Of a stretch of DNA of 64,000 nt, positions 22,705-31,394 are shown piece by piece (position 1 is the stretch's first letter; every line of letters starts with the position of its first letter). The notes beneath the pieces are model-generated. The model was given only the letters and a program-made list of their open reading frames with translations. It was not told where the DNA came from and searched no databases. This DNA is from Streptomyces sp. DSM 15324 (lineage in GTDB: Bacteria; Actinomycetota; Actinomycetes; Streptomycetales; Streptomycetaceae), in the NCBI RefSeq assembly GCF_001514285.1, contig NZ_KQ949027.1, positions 550,501 through 614,500 of the forward strand, written 5' to 3'. A program made the translations under genes and the position numbers.

Positions 22705-24507
22705 CTACCGCACGATCGTGATCCGGTTCGCCGTCGGCGGGGTGATCGGGCTGGTCGCCGAGGAGTTGGCGGTCAGGTACTGCTCCAGGGCTGCGAGGTC
22801 GTCCGTGCCGACGAGGTCGCCCGTGCCCTGGCCGAGGGTGGTGAAGCCGTCGCCGCCGCCCGCGAGGAAGCTGTTGGTGGCGATGCGGTAGGTGGCCGAC
22901 GGGTCGACGGCCGCGCCGTTCAGCCGGATGGAGTCGGTGACGACCCGGTCGGCGCCGCTCTTCGTCAGGTCCAGCGTGTACGTCAGGTTCGCCGAGGGCT
23001 GGAGGATCTTCGGCGCCGACGCGTTCGAACCGCTGACCTGCTCCTTGAGGATCTGGATCAGCTGGGCGCCGGTGAAGTCCTGGAGATTCACGGTGTTGGA
23101 GAACGGCTGGACCGTGAAGCCCTCGGCGTACGTCACCACGCCGTCGCCCTCGCTGCCCTTGGCCGCATAGGTGAGGCCGGCCCGGACGCCGCCCGGGTTC
23201 ATCAGCGCGAGGTCGGTCTCGGGGTCGAGGCCCTTGCCGTACGCCAGCTGCGCGTCCGCGATCAGGTCACCCATCGGGGACTCGGTGCCCGTGTTGGGCA
23301 CGTCGGCCGAGATGTAGCCGATGGCGCGGTTGCCGATCGGGGCGGCGAGCGTGTTCCACCTGCTGATCAGCTCGGTCATGTCCGGCGCCTTGGCGACGGT
23401 CCGGGTGACCACGTGGTTCGCCGACTTCACGGACGTGCGCGCGATGTCGCCGGTGAAGCGGTCGTACGTCAGCGTGGTGTCGGTGTAGAGGCGGCCGAAC
23501 GAGGCGGCCGAGGTGACCATGCGCGGGTTGCCCGCCGGGTCCGGGATCGTGCAGACGTACGCGGCGTGAGTGTGGCCCGTCACCAGCGCGTCCACGGACG
23601 GGGAGATGTTCTTCGCGATGTCCACGATCGGGCCGGAGATGCCGTCGCCTGCGCCCGGGGAGTCGCAGTTGTAGTTGTACGCGCCCGACGCCGGCTGGCC
23701 GCCCTCGTGGATCAGCGCCACGATCGACTGCACGCCCTGGCTCTGGAGCACCTTGGCGTACTTGTTGATCGTCTTGACCTCGTCCTTGAACTTCAGGCCC
23801 TTGACGCCGTCGGCGGAGACGACGCCCGGGGTGTCCTCCAGGGTCACCCCGATGAAGCCGATCCTGACGCCCTTCTTCTTCCACACCCAGTACGGCGCGA
23901 GGATCGGCTTGCCGGTCTTCTCGCTCAGGACGTTGGCCGCCAGGTACGGGAAGTCGGCGCCCTTGAACCTCTTGTCCGTGTAGCAGCCGGCCGTGGGGTG
24001 GCAGCCGCCGCGCTGGAGCCGGGCCAGTTCCTTCGCGCCCTCGTCGAACTCGTGGTTGCCGACGGAGGTGACGTCCAGGTCCAGCTTGTTGAGCGCCTCG
24101 ATGGTGGGCTCGTCGTGGAACAGACCCGAGATCAGCGGGGAGGCGCCGACCATGTCACCGCCGGCCGCGGTGATGGAGTACGCGTTGTTCTTGCGGGCCT
24201 CGCGCAGATGGGTGGCGAGGTACTCGACACCGCCCGCGTCGATGGTCTTCGTCGTGCCGTCCGCCTGAAGCTCCGTCACCCGGCCGGACGAGCCCGACGG
24301 CGGTTCCAGATTGCCGTGCAGATCGTTGAACGACAGCAGCTGCACGTCCTGGTAGCGGCTCGGCAGCGGCTTGCCGTGGTGTGCGTCGTGCGCGTCCGCC
24401 GGAAGAGCCGCAGCCAGCGCACCCGTGGTGGCGAGCGTGGCAGCGGCCGCGAGCAGACGGTACGTACGACGTCTGCGGCCCGGGTCCGGCTGGGAAGTGG
24501 CTGGCAT
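22705..24507 (-). CDS. Secreted 5'-nucleotidase / 2',3'-cyclic phosphodiesterase family enzyme
   Basis: A 600-residue exported protein with a twin-arginine-like N-terminus (GRRRRTYRLLAAAATLATTGALAAALPADA). The metallophosphatase domain shows the dimetal motifs FNDLHGN, GGDMVG, GNHEFD and GHTHA. The C-terminal nucleotide-recognition domain has NPGGVRAG and the FLAGGGDGF loop. Such enzymes release phosphate from extracellular nucleotides and fit the phosphate theme of the region, though no clear PHO box is seen upstream. Confidence 0.92.
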   Translation of the reverse strand: MPATSQPDPGRRRRTYRLLAAAATLATTGALAAALPADAHDAHHGKPLPSRYQDVQLLSFNDLHGNLEPPSGSSGRVTELQADGTTKTIDAGGVEYLATHLREARKNNAYSITAAGGDMVGASPLISGLFHDEPTIEALNKLDLDVTSVGNHEFDEGAKELARLQRGGCHPTAGCYTDKRFKGADFPYLAANVLSEKTGKPILAPYWVWKKKGVRIGFIGVTLEDTPGVVSADGVKGLKFKDEVKTINKYAKVLQSQGVQSIVALIHEGGQPASGAYNYNCDSPGAGDGISGPIVDIAKNISPSVDALVTGHTHAAYVCTIPDPAGNPRMVTSAASFGRLYTDTTLTYDRFTGDIARTSVKSANHVVTRTVAKAPDMTELISRWNTLAAPIGNRAIGYISADVPNTGTESPMGDLIADAQLAYGKGLDPETDLALMNPGGVRAGLTYAAKGSEGDGVVTYAEGFTVQPFSNTVNLQDFTGAQLIQILKEQVSGSNASAPKILQPSANLTYTLDLTKSGADRVVTDSIRLNGAAVDPSATYRIATNSFLAGGGDGFTTLGQGTGDLVGTDDLAALEQYLTANSSATSPITPPTANRITIVR

Positions 24508-24662
24508 GCGCCCCCCTGTGTATCGGCTGAGATAGGTGGCCGTCCGGCGCAGCCTAAGGTCAACGCGCGTAGCGCGACAGGGGGTTCCGGGTTACATCCT
24601 GGTTTCCCTTTGCCCTCCTCTTTGCCCCCACTTTGCGGCGCCCTCCCCTTACCCTCGTACGC

Positions 24663-25589
24663 ATGACCAGCGACGACATCGCACGGCCCTACGGCTCCCG
24701 ATCCATCGAGACCCTCGTCGAGCTCTCCCCCGAACAGACCGATGCCGTCCTCGACCTGCTCGCGGAGGCCCTCCGCACGGACGGGCAGCAGGCGGTGTCC
24801 GAGCAGGGCCGGCTACAACTGCGCGGGGGTCCCCGCGAAGGCGTCTCCCATCTGGTCCTCACCGTCGGCGGCCAACTCGTCGGCTACGCCCAGCTGGAGG
24901 ACACCGACCCGATCGAGGCCCCGGCGGCCGAGCTGGTCGTCCACCCCTCCCACCGCGGCCACGGCCACGGCCGCGCCCTCGGCGCCGCGCTGCTCGCCGC
25001 CTCCGGCAAGCGGCTGCGGGTGTGGGCCCACGGCGGGCACTCCGCCGCCCGCCATCTCGCCCAGGTCCTCGGGCTGACCCTGTTCCGTGAACTGCGTCAG
25101 CTGCGGCGGCCGTTGGGCGACCTCGCGCTGCCCGAGCCGGTGCTGCCCGACGGGGTCACCGTCCGCACCTTCGAGCCCGGCCGGGACGACGCCGCCTGGC
25201 TCGCCGTCAACGCCGCGGCCTTCGCCCACCACCCCGAGCAGGGATCGCTGGTCCAGCGCGACCTCGACGACCGCAAGGCCCAGCCCTGGTTCGACCCCGC
25301 CGGCTTCTTCCTCGCCTTCCGCGGCGACGAACTCATCGGCTTCCACTGGACCAAGGTCCACGCCGAGGAACAGCTCGGCGAGGTGTACGTCCTCGGCGTC
25401 GCCCCCGGAGCCCAGGGCGGCGGTCTCGGCAAGTCCCTCACCACGATCGGCCTGCGGCACCTCGCGGCCCAGGGACTGCCCACGGCCATGCTGTACGTCG
25501 ACGCCGACAACAAGGCGGCGGTGGCGGTGTACGAGGGTCTGGGCTTCGTCACCCACGAGACGGACCTGATGTACCGGACGGAGACGTGA
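24663..25589 (+). CDS. mshD: Mycothiol synthase
   Basis: The final step of mycothiol synthesis: acetylation of Cys-GlcN-Ins. The 308-residue protein has two GNAT domains. The N-terminal one has ELVVHPSHRGHGHGRALG; the C-terminal one, catalytically active in homologues, has VYVLGVAPGAQGGGLGKSL and the closing MLYVDADNKAAVAVYEGLGF. The ATG at 24663 matches the usual MshD start. It is followed by a small NTF2-like gene with a four-base overlap. Confidence 0.92.
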   Translation: MTSDDIARPYGSRSIETLVELSPEQTDAVLDLLAEALRTDGQQAVSEQGRLQLRGGPREGVSHLVLTVGGQLVGYAQLEDTDPIEAPAAELVVHPSHRGHGHGRALGAALLAASGKRLRVWAHGGHSAARHLAQVLGLTLFRELRQLRRPLGDLALPEPVLPDGVTVRTFEPGRDDAAWLAVNAAAFAHHPEQGSLVQRDLDDRKAQPWFDPAGFFLAFRGDELIGFHWTKVHAEEQLGEVYVLGVAPGAQGGGLGKSLTTIGLRHLAAQGLPTAMLYVDADNKAAVAVYEGLGFVTHETDLMYRTET

Positions 25590-25951
25590 CGGACGATCAG
25601 GAGGAGGCGGTGCGGGCGGCCATCGGGGGCGAGCTGACGCTGCTCGATCCCGAGGTGCGTGCCTCCCGCGAGCGGGTGCTGGCGCTGCTGGATCCGGAGT
25701 TCGAGGAGATCGGGTCCTCCGGGCGCCGGTGGGACGTGGAGACGATCCTCGCCGTGACCGGTGACGGGGATGTCTCCGCCGAGGCTCCGGTCGAGGTCGA
25801 TGAGATGACCGGGACCCTTCTCGCTCCGGGTCTCGTGCATCTCACCTACCTCTCCGACCACCGGGGCCGCCGGGTGTGGCGCAGCTCCCTGTGGCGTCTT
25901 ACCGCGACGGGCTGGCGAATGTACTTCCACCAGGGGACCCCGGCCGCCTGA
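25586..25951 (+). CDS. DUF4440 / SnoaL-like small protein
   Basis: 121 residues with an NTF2-like pattern: N-terminal helix (AAIGGELTLLDPEVRASRERVLALLDPEFEEIGSSG), central sheet, and terminal strands RRVWRSSLWRLTATGWRMYFHQGTPA, which are characteristic of DUF4440. The GTG start overlaps the mshD stop (GTGA), indicating coupling. Enzyme or ligand-binding role is undefined. The 3' end overlaps the convergent membrane-protein gene by 53 bases. Confidence 0.82.
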   Translation: MTDDQEEAVRAAIGGELTLLDPEVRASRERVLALLDPEFEEIGSSGRRWDVETILAVTGDGDVSAEAPVEVDEMTGTLLAPGLVHLTYLSDHRGRRVWRSSLWRLTATGWRMYFHQGTPAA

Positions 25952-26651
25952 GCGCCCGCCCCGGGCCGAGCGGTTCCCGGGTCCACAGCGCGCACACCGC
26001 CAGCGTCACCGCCAGGACCGACGCCCATCGCAGCTGCGTCGGCTCCCACCAGGGGTCGGACGGAGTGGCGAGCAGGCCCCAGCGGTTGGGGGTCAGGACG
26101 GCCACCGCGGATGCCGTGAGCAGGCATATCGCCGTGCTCCTGCCCACCTCGGGGGAGTCCGAGAATCGGACGGCGAGCGTGGCGAGGGCCAGGGCGGCCG
26201 CGGTCGTCGCCGCCGCCTGGAGGGTGACCGGGAGGAGCGGGGGGCGGGTCGGCGACGGCACGAGGAGGAGGGCCGTCGTCCACCACAGGGCGGTCAGCGG
26301 GAGCACCATCGCCAGGCGCAGGACCGTCCGCAGCGGGCGGGCGACCGGAGTGGTCGCGCTGGTGTTGCGGGCCGGGTCGTCCAGGAGGAAGGCCAGGCCC
26401 AGGGCGCCGGAGAGTGCCGTGAGGCGCAGGACGGCCAGGCCCGGCTCGGCACCCGGGGCGTGGTCGGGGAGGCGGGTGCTCGCCGCGAGCAGCAGGCCCA
26501 CCGCGCCGGCGATCGTCAGGGCCCGCCGGGGCAGGGTGCGCCAGACCGGCACCAGCAGCGGGCGCAGCAGGGCCGCGGTGGGCCGGCTGCTCGCGTCCGC
26601 CGTCGCCTTGACGGCCTCGTCCGCCCGGGCCTTCGCGCCGTCGTCCTTCAT
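25899..26651 (-). CDS. Membrane protein, last gene of the sigma-controlled ABC operon
   Basis: About 250 residues with five or six hydrophobic segments (ALTIAGAVGLLLAAS, LTALSGALGLAFLLDD, VLPLTALWWTTALLLV, LQAAATTAAALALATLAV, AICLLTASAVAVL, WASVLAVTLAVCALW). It is probably an ABC-2-like permease partner. The chosen ATG 26651 lies next to a GGGGGA; an in-frame start at 26678 would overlap the upstream stop. The tail is basic and disordered, and its last 18 codons overlap the convergent DUF4440 gene. Confidence 0.75.
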   Translation of the reverse strand: MKDDGAKARADEAVKATADASSRPTAALLRPLLVPVWRTLPRRALTIAGAVGLLLAASTRLPDHAPGAEPGLAVLRLTALSGALGLAFLLDDPARNTSATTPVARPLRTVLRLAMVLPLTALWWTTALLLVPSPTRPPLLPVTLQAAATTAAALALATLAVRFSDSPEVGRSTAICLLTASAVAVLTPNRWGLLATPSDPWWEPTQLRWASVLAVTLAVCALWTREPLGPGRALRRPGSPGGSTFASPSR

Positions 26652-26665
26652 TCCCCCGGTCTCCT

Positions 26666-28267
26666 CTACTCCTCGCATTTGTCGGCCTCCTTCGGGGCCG
26701 GGACGCCCAGCAGTTCGGCGGCCCGGACCGTCGTCGTCGACGCGGACGTCAGCTCCGTCCAGTGGGCCTTGACCCGCTCGGTGATCGCGGCCCGCGGGCG
26801 GTCCAGGAGCTCCCGGACGACCTTCGTCTGGTCCGCCCCCAGGGAGAAGCCGTTGGTCGGGGCGAGGATCACCGCGGAGCCGTGGTCGCTGTCGTCGAGC
26901 CGGACGTCACGGAAGGTGGCGAGCGGGTCGGGGTCCGCGCCCAGCGCCAGCCACATGATCGTCACCGCGCGGGCGTCGCCGCAGAGCTGCCCGCTCGTCA
27001 CGTCCTCCCTGCCGGCCACGAGGACGGAGGCGACACCGACCGCGAACTCCGGGACGCGGTTGCCGCCCCAGTGTGTGCCGACCGTGACCTCGTCGGGCGT
27101 GGTGAGGGCGGAGAGGGAGCTGTCCTGTTCCACGCCGCCGCTGAGGTCGATGCGCTGGCGGATCGTCAGCGGTCTCGTCGCGGCGGTGCCGCCCGCCTGG
27201 GACCGCACGCGCCGGACCACACCGGCCCAGTCGTCCCGTACCCCGTTCCACTCGGGGAAGGAGCAGTACGTCGAGCCGTCGTACTCGGTGCAGGACTGCA
27301 CCTTCTGCGGCGTCTCGGTCGCCACCTTGCGGGCCGCCTCCAGAGCTGCCGTGTCCCGGGGTGCCTGGCCGATCACACCGACCGCGGTGGTCACCAGGGC
27401 GAGAGCCGTGGCCGCCTTGACGGCACGGGTGCGGCCGCCGGACAGGAGCAGGGCCGCGCAGGCCACCACGGCGCACAGACCGAGCAGGTAGAGGGCGTGC
27501 CAGGCGGCGGGGCGGCCGAGCAGGTCGGAGGGGACGGGGTCGCCGCTGGGCAGGGAGTCCAGGGAGAACGGGCTGAGCCACTGCCAGGCCCAGCCCTTGC
27601 CCTGGTCGGCGAGGTCGGCGGCGATGACGAGGGCCAGGTAGAAGACGATGACGAACAGTATGGGCGCGAAGGACAGGGGCAGCAGACGGGCCAGCAGCAC
27701 CCCCACGACCCCGGCCAGCAGGACGGTCAGCGGCCCCACCGCGAGCTCACCGAGCGAGCCGTGGCCGATCGCACCCGGCTTGAGCGCCTCCCGCAGGTAC
27801 TGCGCGAGGGCGAGCAGCGCGGTGAGCGCCGCGAAGGGCACCACGGACAGGATGTGGGCGAGGGTGCGCCGCCACGGGTCCATGGCCAGGACGTCGAGCT
27901 GATGGCCGGTGCCGTGCTTGCGGGACCGCAGCGCGGCCGCGTTCGCGCAGACGAGCACCGCGAGCGCGAACAGCGGCGACACCGCCTGGGTCTCCCGGTC
28001 CACCATGGTGAGGATCGGGTAGTCGTCCATGCCCTCCTGCCGCACCATCTGCACGACGACGAGGACGAGGCACAGGGCGAAGAAGAACAGGATCTGGACC
28101 TGCGTCAGCAGATCGCGCGTCTCGAAGCGGGCCAGGGCGAGGACCGCGCCGAAGCGGCGGCGCTCGTCGGGCTGCCCGGAGCCGCTGGGGGGCGCCTCGT
28201 CGAGGGGCGCGGCCGGGGGGCCGGCCGGGGTGACCGGGGCGTCGGGGGCGGCGGGGGCGGGGCTCAT
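26666..28267 (-). CDS. ABC-2 type exporter permease with extracytoplasmic domain
   Basis: 533 residues. A Pro/Ala-rich N-terminus is followed by six membrane segments (first FFFALCLVLVVVQM, last ALYLLGLCAVVACAALLL plus AATALALVTTAVGVIG). The C-terminal ~230 residues are soluble and probably outside, with three Cys near CTEYDGSTYC and CGDARA. It overlaps the ATPase gene by four bases (ATGA). Cargo is unknown; the large exported domain and anti-sigma/sigma control suggest an envelope function. Confidence 0.8.
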   Translation of the reverse strand: MSPAPAAPDAPVTPAGPPAAPLDEAPPSGSGQPDERRRFGAVLALARFETRDLLTQVQILFFFALCLVLVVVQMVRQEGMDDYPILTMVDRETQAVSPLFALAVLVCANAAALRSRKHGTGHQLDVLAMDPWRRTLAHILSVVPFAALTALLALAQYLREALKPGAIGHGSLGELAVGPLTVLLAGVVGVLLARLLPLSFAPILFVIVFYLALVIAADLADQGKGWAWQWLSPFSLDSLPSGDPVPSDLLGRPAAWHALYLLGLCAVVACAALLLSGGRTRAVKAATALALVTTAVGVIGQAPRDTAALEAARKVATETPQKVQSCTEYDGSTYCSFPEWNGVRDDWAGVVRRVRSQAGGTAATRPLTIRQRIDLSGGVEQDSSLSALTTPDEVTVGTHWGGNRVPEFAVGVASVLVAGREDVTSGQLCGDARAVTIMWLALGADPDPLATFRDVRLDDSDHGSAVILAPTNGFSLGADQTKVVRELLDRPRAAITERVKAHWTELTSASTTTVRAAELLGVPAPKEADKCEE

Positions 28268-29145
28268 GCCGTCACCTCCGCGCTCTCGCCGTCCAGGGCC
28301 AGCAGATAGCCGTCCTCCAGGGTGGGTTCGAGCAGATCGGCGCCGGGGGGCGGGTCGCCGATGTTGCGGAAGGTGCCCGCCCCGGTGCGCCAGCCGGCCA
28401 GTGCGCCCGCCGCGCGTTCCGCGCTGCTCCAGACCCGGCCCGCCGCGCGGGCGGTCAGCTCGGCGGGGGTGCCCTCGAAGCGGACCCGGCCGGCGGCGAG
28501 GACGACGACACGGTGGCAGAGCATCGCCACGTCCTCGGTCTGGTGGGTGGACAGCAGGACCGTGCGGCCCTCGCCGGCCTGGGCGATCAAGTCCCGGAAG
28601 CGCATGCGCTGCTCGGGGTCCAGGCCGACGGTCGGCTCGTCCAGGACGAGGAATCCGGGGTCGCCGACCAGCGCGGCGGCCAGGGCGACCCGCTGGCGCA
28701 TCCCGCCGGAGAGCCGCTTGAGACGCTTGCCGCGCACGTCGGAGAGGTCGACGGCGTCGAGGACACGGCGGACCTCGCGGTGCCGGGCCCCCCGGTCGGT
28801 CAGCTCCTTGAGGATCGCCACGTAGTCGACGAACTCGAAGGCCGTGAAGTCCGGGTGGAAGCCGGGGGTCTGGGGCAGATAGCCGAGCTCGCGGCGCAGG
28901 GCGAGGCGGCCGGCGGCGGTACGGGGGTCGTGACCGAGGGCGGTGAACCGGCCGTCGTCGGCCGGTACGGCCGTGGCCAGCACCCGCAGCAGGGTGGTCT
29001 TCCCGGCGCCGTTGGGGCCGAGCAGCCCGGTGACGCCGCGCGTCAGCCGGAGGGAGACTCCGTCGAGGGCACGGGTGCCGCCGAACCGCAGCGCCAGCCC
29101 GTCGGCCCGCAGTGTGCTGGGCTCGGTCAGGGGGTCGATGGTCAC
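28264..29145 (-). CDS. ABC transporter ATP-binding protein
   Basis: All ATPase motifs are present: Walker A GPNGAGKTT, Q-loop GYLPQTPGF, signature LSGGM, Walker B FLVLDEP, H-loop LSTHQ. The C-terminus carries a ~70-residue extension. The 293-residue protein starts at a GTG (29145) that overlaps the stop of a 33-codon mini-ORF. It pairs with the downstream permease. Confidence 0.9.
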   Translation of the reverse strand: MTIDPLTEPSTLRADGLALRFGGTRALDGVSLRLTRGVTGLLGPNGAGKTTLLRVLATAVPADDGRFTALGHDPRTAAGRLALRRELGYLPQTPGFHPDFTAFEFVDYVAILKELTDRGARHREVRRVLDAVDLSDVRGKRLKRLSGGMRQRVALAAALVGDPGFLVLDEPTVGLDPEQRMRFRDLIAQAGEGRTVLLSTHQTEDVAMLCHRVVVLAAGRVRFEGTPAELTARAAGRVWSSAERAAGALAGWRTGAGTFRNIGDPPPGADLLEPTLEDGYLLALDGESAEVTA

Positions 29146-29243
29146 GCAGGGCTCCTGAAGGTCCTGGAAGGGGGAGAGGTCGGGGAGGCGGGCGCTCGGC
29201 GGGCCGGGTCCGCGAGGTCGCCGCGCGTGCGGGCAGGGCTCAT
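29142..29243 (-). CDS. Bridging mini-ORF (33 codons) between anti-sigma and ATPase genes
   Basis: The ATG (29243) overlaps the anti-sigma stop as ATGA, and its TGA overlaps the ATPase GTG as GTGA, so a ribosome could reinitiate twice. The 33-residue product is Arg/Pro/Ser/Ala-rich with no hydrophobic core. No ribosome site beyond coupling is seen. It could be a translated linker with no function of its own. Two other such ORFs occur nearby. Confidence 0.45.
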   Translation of the reverse strand: MSPARTRGDLADPARRAPASPTSPPSRTFRSPA

Positions 29244-30103
29244 GCCGGGCCCCCGTCCGCGAAGCCGCGCAGCGGGCGGGCGTCGAAGCGGTCCCGGGCC
29301 TGGTAGAGCAGCACGGCGCCGACGACCGTCAGCCCGGCGGCGACGGACTGGCCGGCCGCGGTGAAGGGGGCGAGGGGGCCCGCGGTGTGCGGCTGGGTCT
29401 CCAGCACGGCGAGCAGGGTCAGCCAGGCGCCGCCGACCAGCGCGGGCGCGAGGACCGGGCCCAGCCGGGCGGAGAGGGCGAGGCCGGTGGTGGTGAGGGC
29501 GAGGGCGGGCAGCAGCCAGGCCAGGGCCAGCAGTCCGTACCCCGGCAGGGCGAGGGTCGCCAGTCCGTTGAGCGCGAGGCCGGCGGTGAGGACCGCGACG
29601 GTGCGGATCATCAGCAGCCGGAAGCCGTGCAGCGGGGCGACGACCGCCATCTCGTAGGTCGGGTCGAGTCCGGGGCCGTAGGACAGCGCGACTCCGGCCA
29701 GCGGGAGCAGCGGGGCGAGCGCGAGGAACAGTCCGGGCAGGTCCGCGACCCGCACCGCCAGCACCGTCATGACCAGCAGGAACAGCACCGACAGCAGCCA
29801 GGAGCGGCGCAGTATCGGGGTCGCCGTGAGCAGCCGCGCGGTGTGGTCGGCCACGCCGATCCGCACCAGCAGGCGCTCGGTCAGGCTCGGCCGGGGCGCG
29901 TCCAGTTCGGCGTCCAGCCGCTCCCAGGCGGAGTCCAGCGCCACGGGGTCCGTGCCGGCCGCGAGCCTGGCCCGGCACTGCGCGCACCGGGTGAGGTGCG
30001 TGTCGGTGGACCACAGCAGGGGTGGCGCCAACTCGCCGAGGGCGTAGGCCCGCAGATCGTCCTCTGCCACATGCCATGTCATGCCTGTGCCTCCCTCGGT
30101 CAT
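29240..30103 (-). CDS. Membrane-anchored zinc-finger anti-sigma factor
   Basis: The N-terminal zf-HC2-type anti-sigma motif HLTRCAQC, with an upstream His in WHVAEDDLRAY, would bind the ECF sigma encoded just upstream. After a ~60-residue linker come about six membrane segments, more than usual for such factors, resembling a fused permease-like domain. Two starts are available, ATG 30103 and ATG 30082, because the ribosome site plus start is tandemly duplicated; 30103 is coupled to the mini-ORF stop. Confidence 0.82.
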   Translation of the reverse strand: MTEGGTGMTWHVAEDDLRAYALGELAPPLLWSTDTHLTRCAQCRARLAAGTDPVALDSAWERLDAELDAPRPSLTERLLVRIGVADHTARLLTATPILRRSWLLSVLFLLVMTVLAVRVADLPGLFLALAPLLPLAGVALSYGPGLDPTYEMAVVAPLHGFRLLMIRTVAVLTAGLALNGLATLALPGYGLLALAWLLPALALTTTGLALSARLGPVLAPALVGGAWLTLLAVLETQPHTAGPLAPFTAAGQSVAAGLTVVGAVLLYQARDRFDARPLRGFADGGPA

Positions 30104-30120
30104 GCCTGTGCCTCCCTCGG
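30079..30120. repeat. Exact 21-base tandem duplication of a ribosome site and start codon
   Basis: Two identical adjacent copies (30079-30099, 30100-30120) contain, on the minus strand, GAGGGAGG, a 7-base spacer and ATGA. The duplication adds exactly seven codons to the anti-sigma N-terminus and leaves the ATGA coupling intact. It looks recent because the copies are identical. Confidence 0.8.
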
Positions 30121-30180
30121 CAGGTGCCGGTCGGCACCGTCGTCCGAGCGGTCGTCCCGGTCGTCCGCGATCCGTCTCAT
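30100..30180 (-). CDS. Bridging mini-ORF (26 codons) between sigma and anti-sigma genes
   Basis: It begins with ATG (30180) overlapping the sigma stop as ATGA and ends with TGA overlapping the anti-sigma ATG (30103) as ATGA. The 26-residue product is highly charged (RRIADDRDDRSDDGADRH). It would keep sigma and anti-sigma translation coupled across the gap. No independent function is claimed. Confidence 0.5.
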   Translation of the reverse strand: MRRIADDRDDRSDDGADRHLPREAQA

Positions 30181-30719
30181 GCCAGCGCCTCCCGCAACTG
30201 CTTGCGGGCGCGCAGAGCCCGCGTCTTGACCGTGCCGGGCGGGATGCCGAGCAGGACCGCGGCCTCCCTGGTGGTGAGTCCGTCGATGACGGTGGCCTGG
30301 AGGACGGCCCGCAGCTCCGGTGAGAGGCGGGTGAGGGCCCCGGCGAGGTCCCCGTGCTCCACCCCCGCGAGCACGCGTTCCTCCGCCGAGGCCTCGTCGC
30401 GGTGGCGCAGGCGCGACAGGACCTGGCGCAGGCGGCCGCGCGCGCCGTCGCCGCGCAGGGCGTCGACCAGCCGGCGCGCGGCGATGCGCCACAGCCAGCC
30501 GGCCACGTCGCCCTCCTCGCGATAGCGGGCGCTGCCCCGCCACACCGCGAGGAACGTCTCCTGCACGACGTCGTCGACTATCCCGGGGTCGGCGCAGCGG
30601 CCGCGCATGCGCGCGGTCAGCCACGGCGCGAACCGCCGGTACAGCTCCTCGAAGGCGTGACGGTCCGCGTCTGCCGCGATGGCCCGCAGCAGCTCCCCGT
30701 CGCTTCTCGTTTCGCTCAC
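30177..30719 (-). CDS. ECF RNA polymerase sigma factor
   Basis: 180 residues with region 2 (AFEELYRRFAPWLTARM and VDDVVQETFLAVWRGSARY) and region 4 (LSPELRAVLQATVIDGLTTREAAVLLGIPPGTVKTRALRARKQL). There is no additional C-terminal domain. It heads an operon with its anti-sigma factor, an ABC exporter and a membrane protein, which is the expected regulon core. The ATG at 30719 is favoured. Confidence 0.9.
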   Translation of the reverse strand: MSETRSDGELLRAIAADADRHAFEELYRRFAPWLTARMRGRCADPGIVDDVVQETFLAVWRGSARYREEGDVAGWLWRIAARRLVDALRGDGARGRLRQVLSRLRHRDEASAEERVLAGVEHGDLAGALTRLSPELRAVLQATVIDGLTTREAAVLLGIPPGTVKTRALRARKQLREALA

Positions 30720-30927
30720 ATCCCCTCATCGGTCCGGCCCCGCCGATCGGTTCACGGTCCGGCCCACGAATTTTCCTCGAGCCGTGGCGCGCCGCCGCCC
30801 ACCGCCGCGACCTGGCCTTTCGTCCCGATCACGGGTCCGCGAAAGGGCAGTTGGGTCTCCGGCGGAAGCGCCCGGGGCGGACCGGCAGCCTTCTCGATCT
30901 TGACTTTCCCCCCTCCCTTCCACCACC

Positions 30928-30951
30928 CTTTCACTACTCAATTAGTGAAAG
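30928..30951. promoter_or_regulatory. Operator for the YtrA-type regulator
   Basis: A perfect inverted repeat with arms CTTTCACTA and TAGTGAAAG around a 6-base centre, AT-rich against its surroundings, ends 20 bases before the regulator start. Its position just ahead of the strong AAGGGGGTGA ribosome site is right for autorepression of the operon. Confidence 0.7.
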
Positions 30952-30971
30952 TAGGGAAGGGGGTGATCCGC

Positions 30972-31394
30972 GTGGTCGAGTACCGCATCGACCGGCACAG
31001 CGGCGTGGCCACCTACGTCCAGATCGTCCAGCAGACCAAACAGGCCCTGCGGCTCGGCGTGTTGCGGCCCGGGGACAAGCTGCCCACCGCCCGCGAGGTC
31101 GTCGAGGCGACCGCCATCAACCCGAACACCGTGCTGAAGGCGTACCGCGAGCTGGAGCGCGAGGGGCTGGTGGAGGCGCGACGCGGGCTCGGCACGTTCG
31201 TGCGGCGCGGCCTGAGCACCGCCCCGGCCGACTCGCCCCTGCGCACCGAACTGGACGCCTGGGCCGTACGCGCCCGGGACACCGGCCTGGACCGCGAGGA
31301 CGTCGCCGCGCTCTTCACCGCCGTACTCGATGAACACTTCGCCCCGCCGGCCGCTCGCACGGAGCCCGCACACCCCCAAGGAGACCCCTCATGA
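30972..31394 (+). CDS. YtrA-subfamily GntR regulator
   Basis: A short GntR protein (about 140 residues): winged helix (GDKLPTAREVVEATAINPNTVLKAYRELEREGLVEARRGLGTFV) plus a ~50-residue helical tail, the form of the YtrA group that controls ABC transporters. The GTG at 30972 follows AAGGGGGTGA; a GTG at 30963 is also in frame. Its stop overlaps the ATPase ATG (ATGA). The upstream palindrome is the probable operator. Confidence 0.88.
   Translation: MVEYRIDRHSGVATYVQIVQQTKQALRLGVLRPGDKLPTAREVVEATAINPNTVLKAYRELEREGLVEARRGLGTFVRRGLSTAPADSPLRTELDAWAVRARDTGLDREDVAALFTAVLDEHFAPPAARTEPAHPQGDPS

Noticed and set aside
24508..24662. A PHO box in front of the secreted 5'-nucleotidase gene
   Set aside because: Only a partial GTTGACC-like match is present and no phased repeat is seen.
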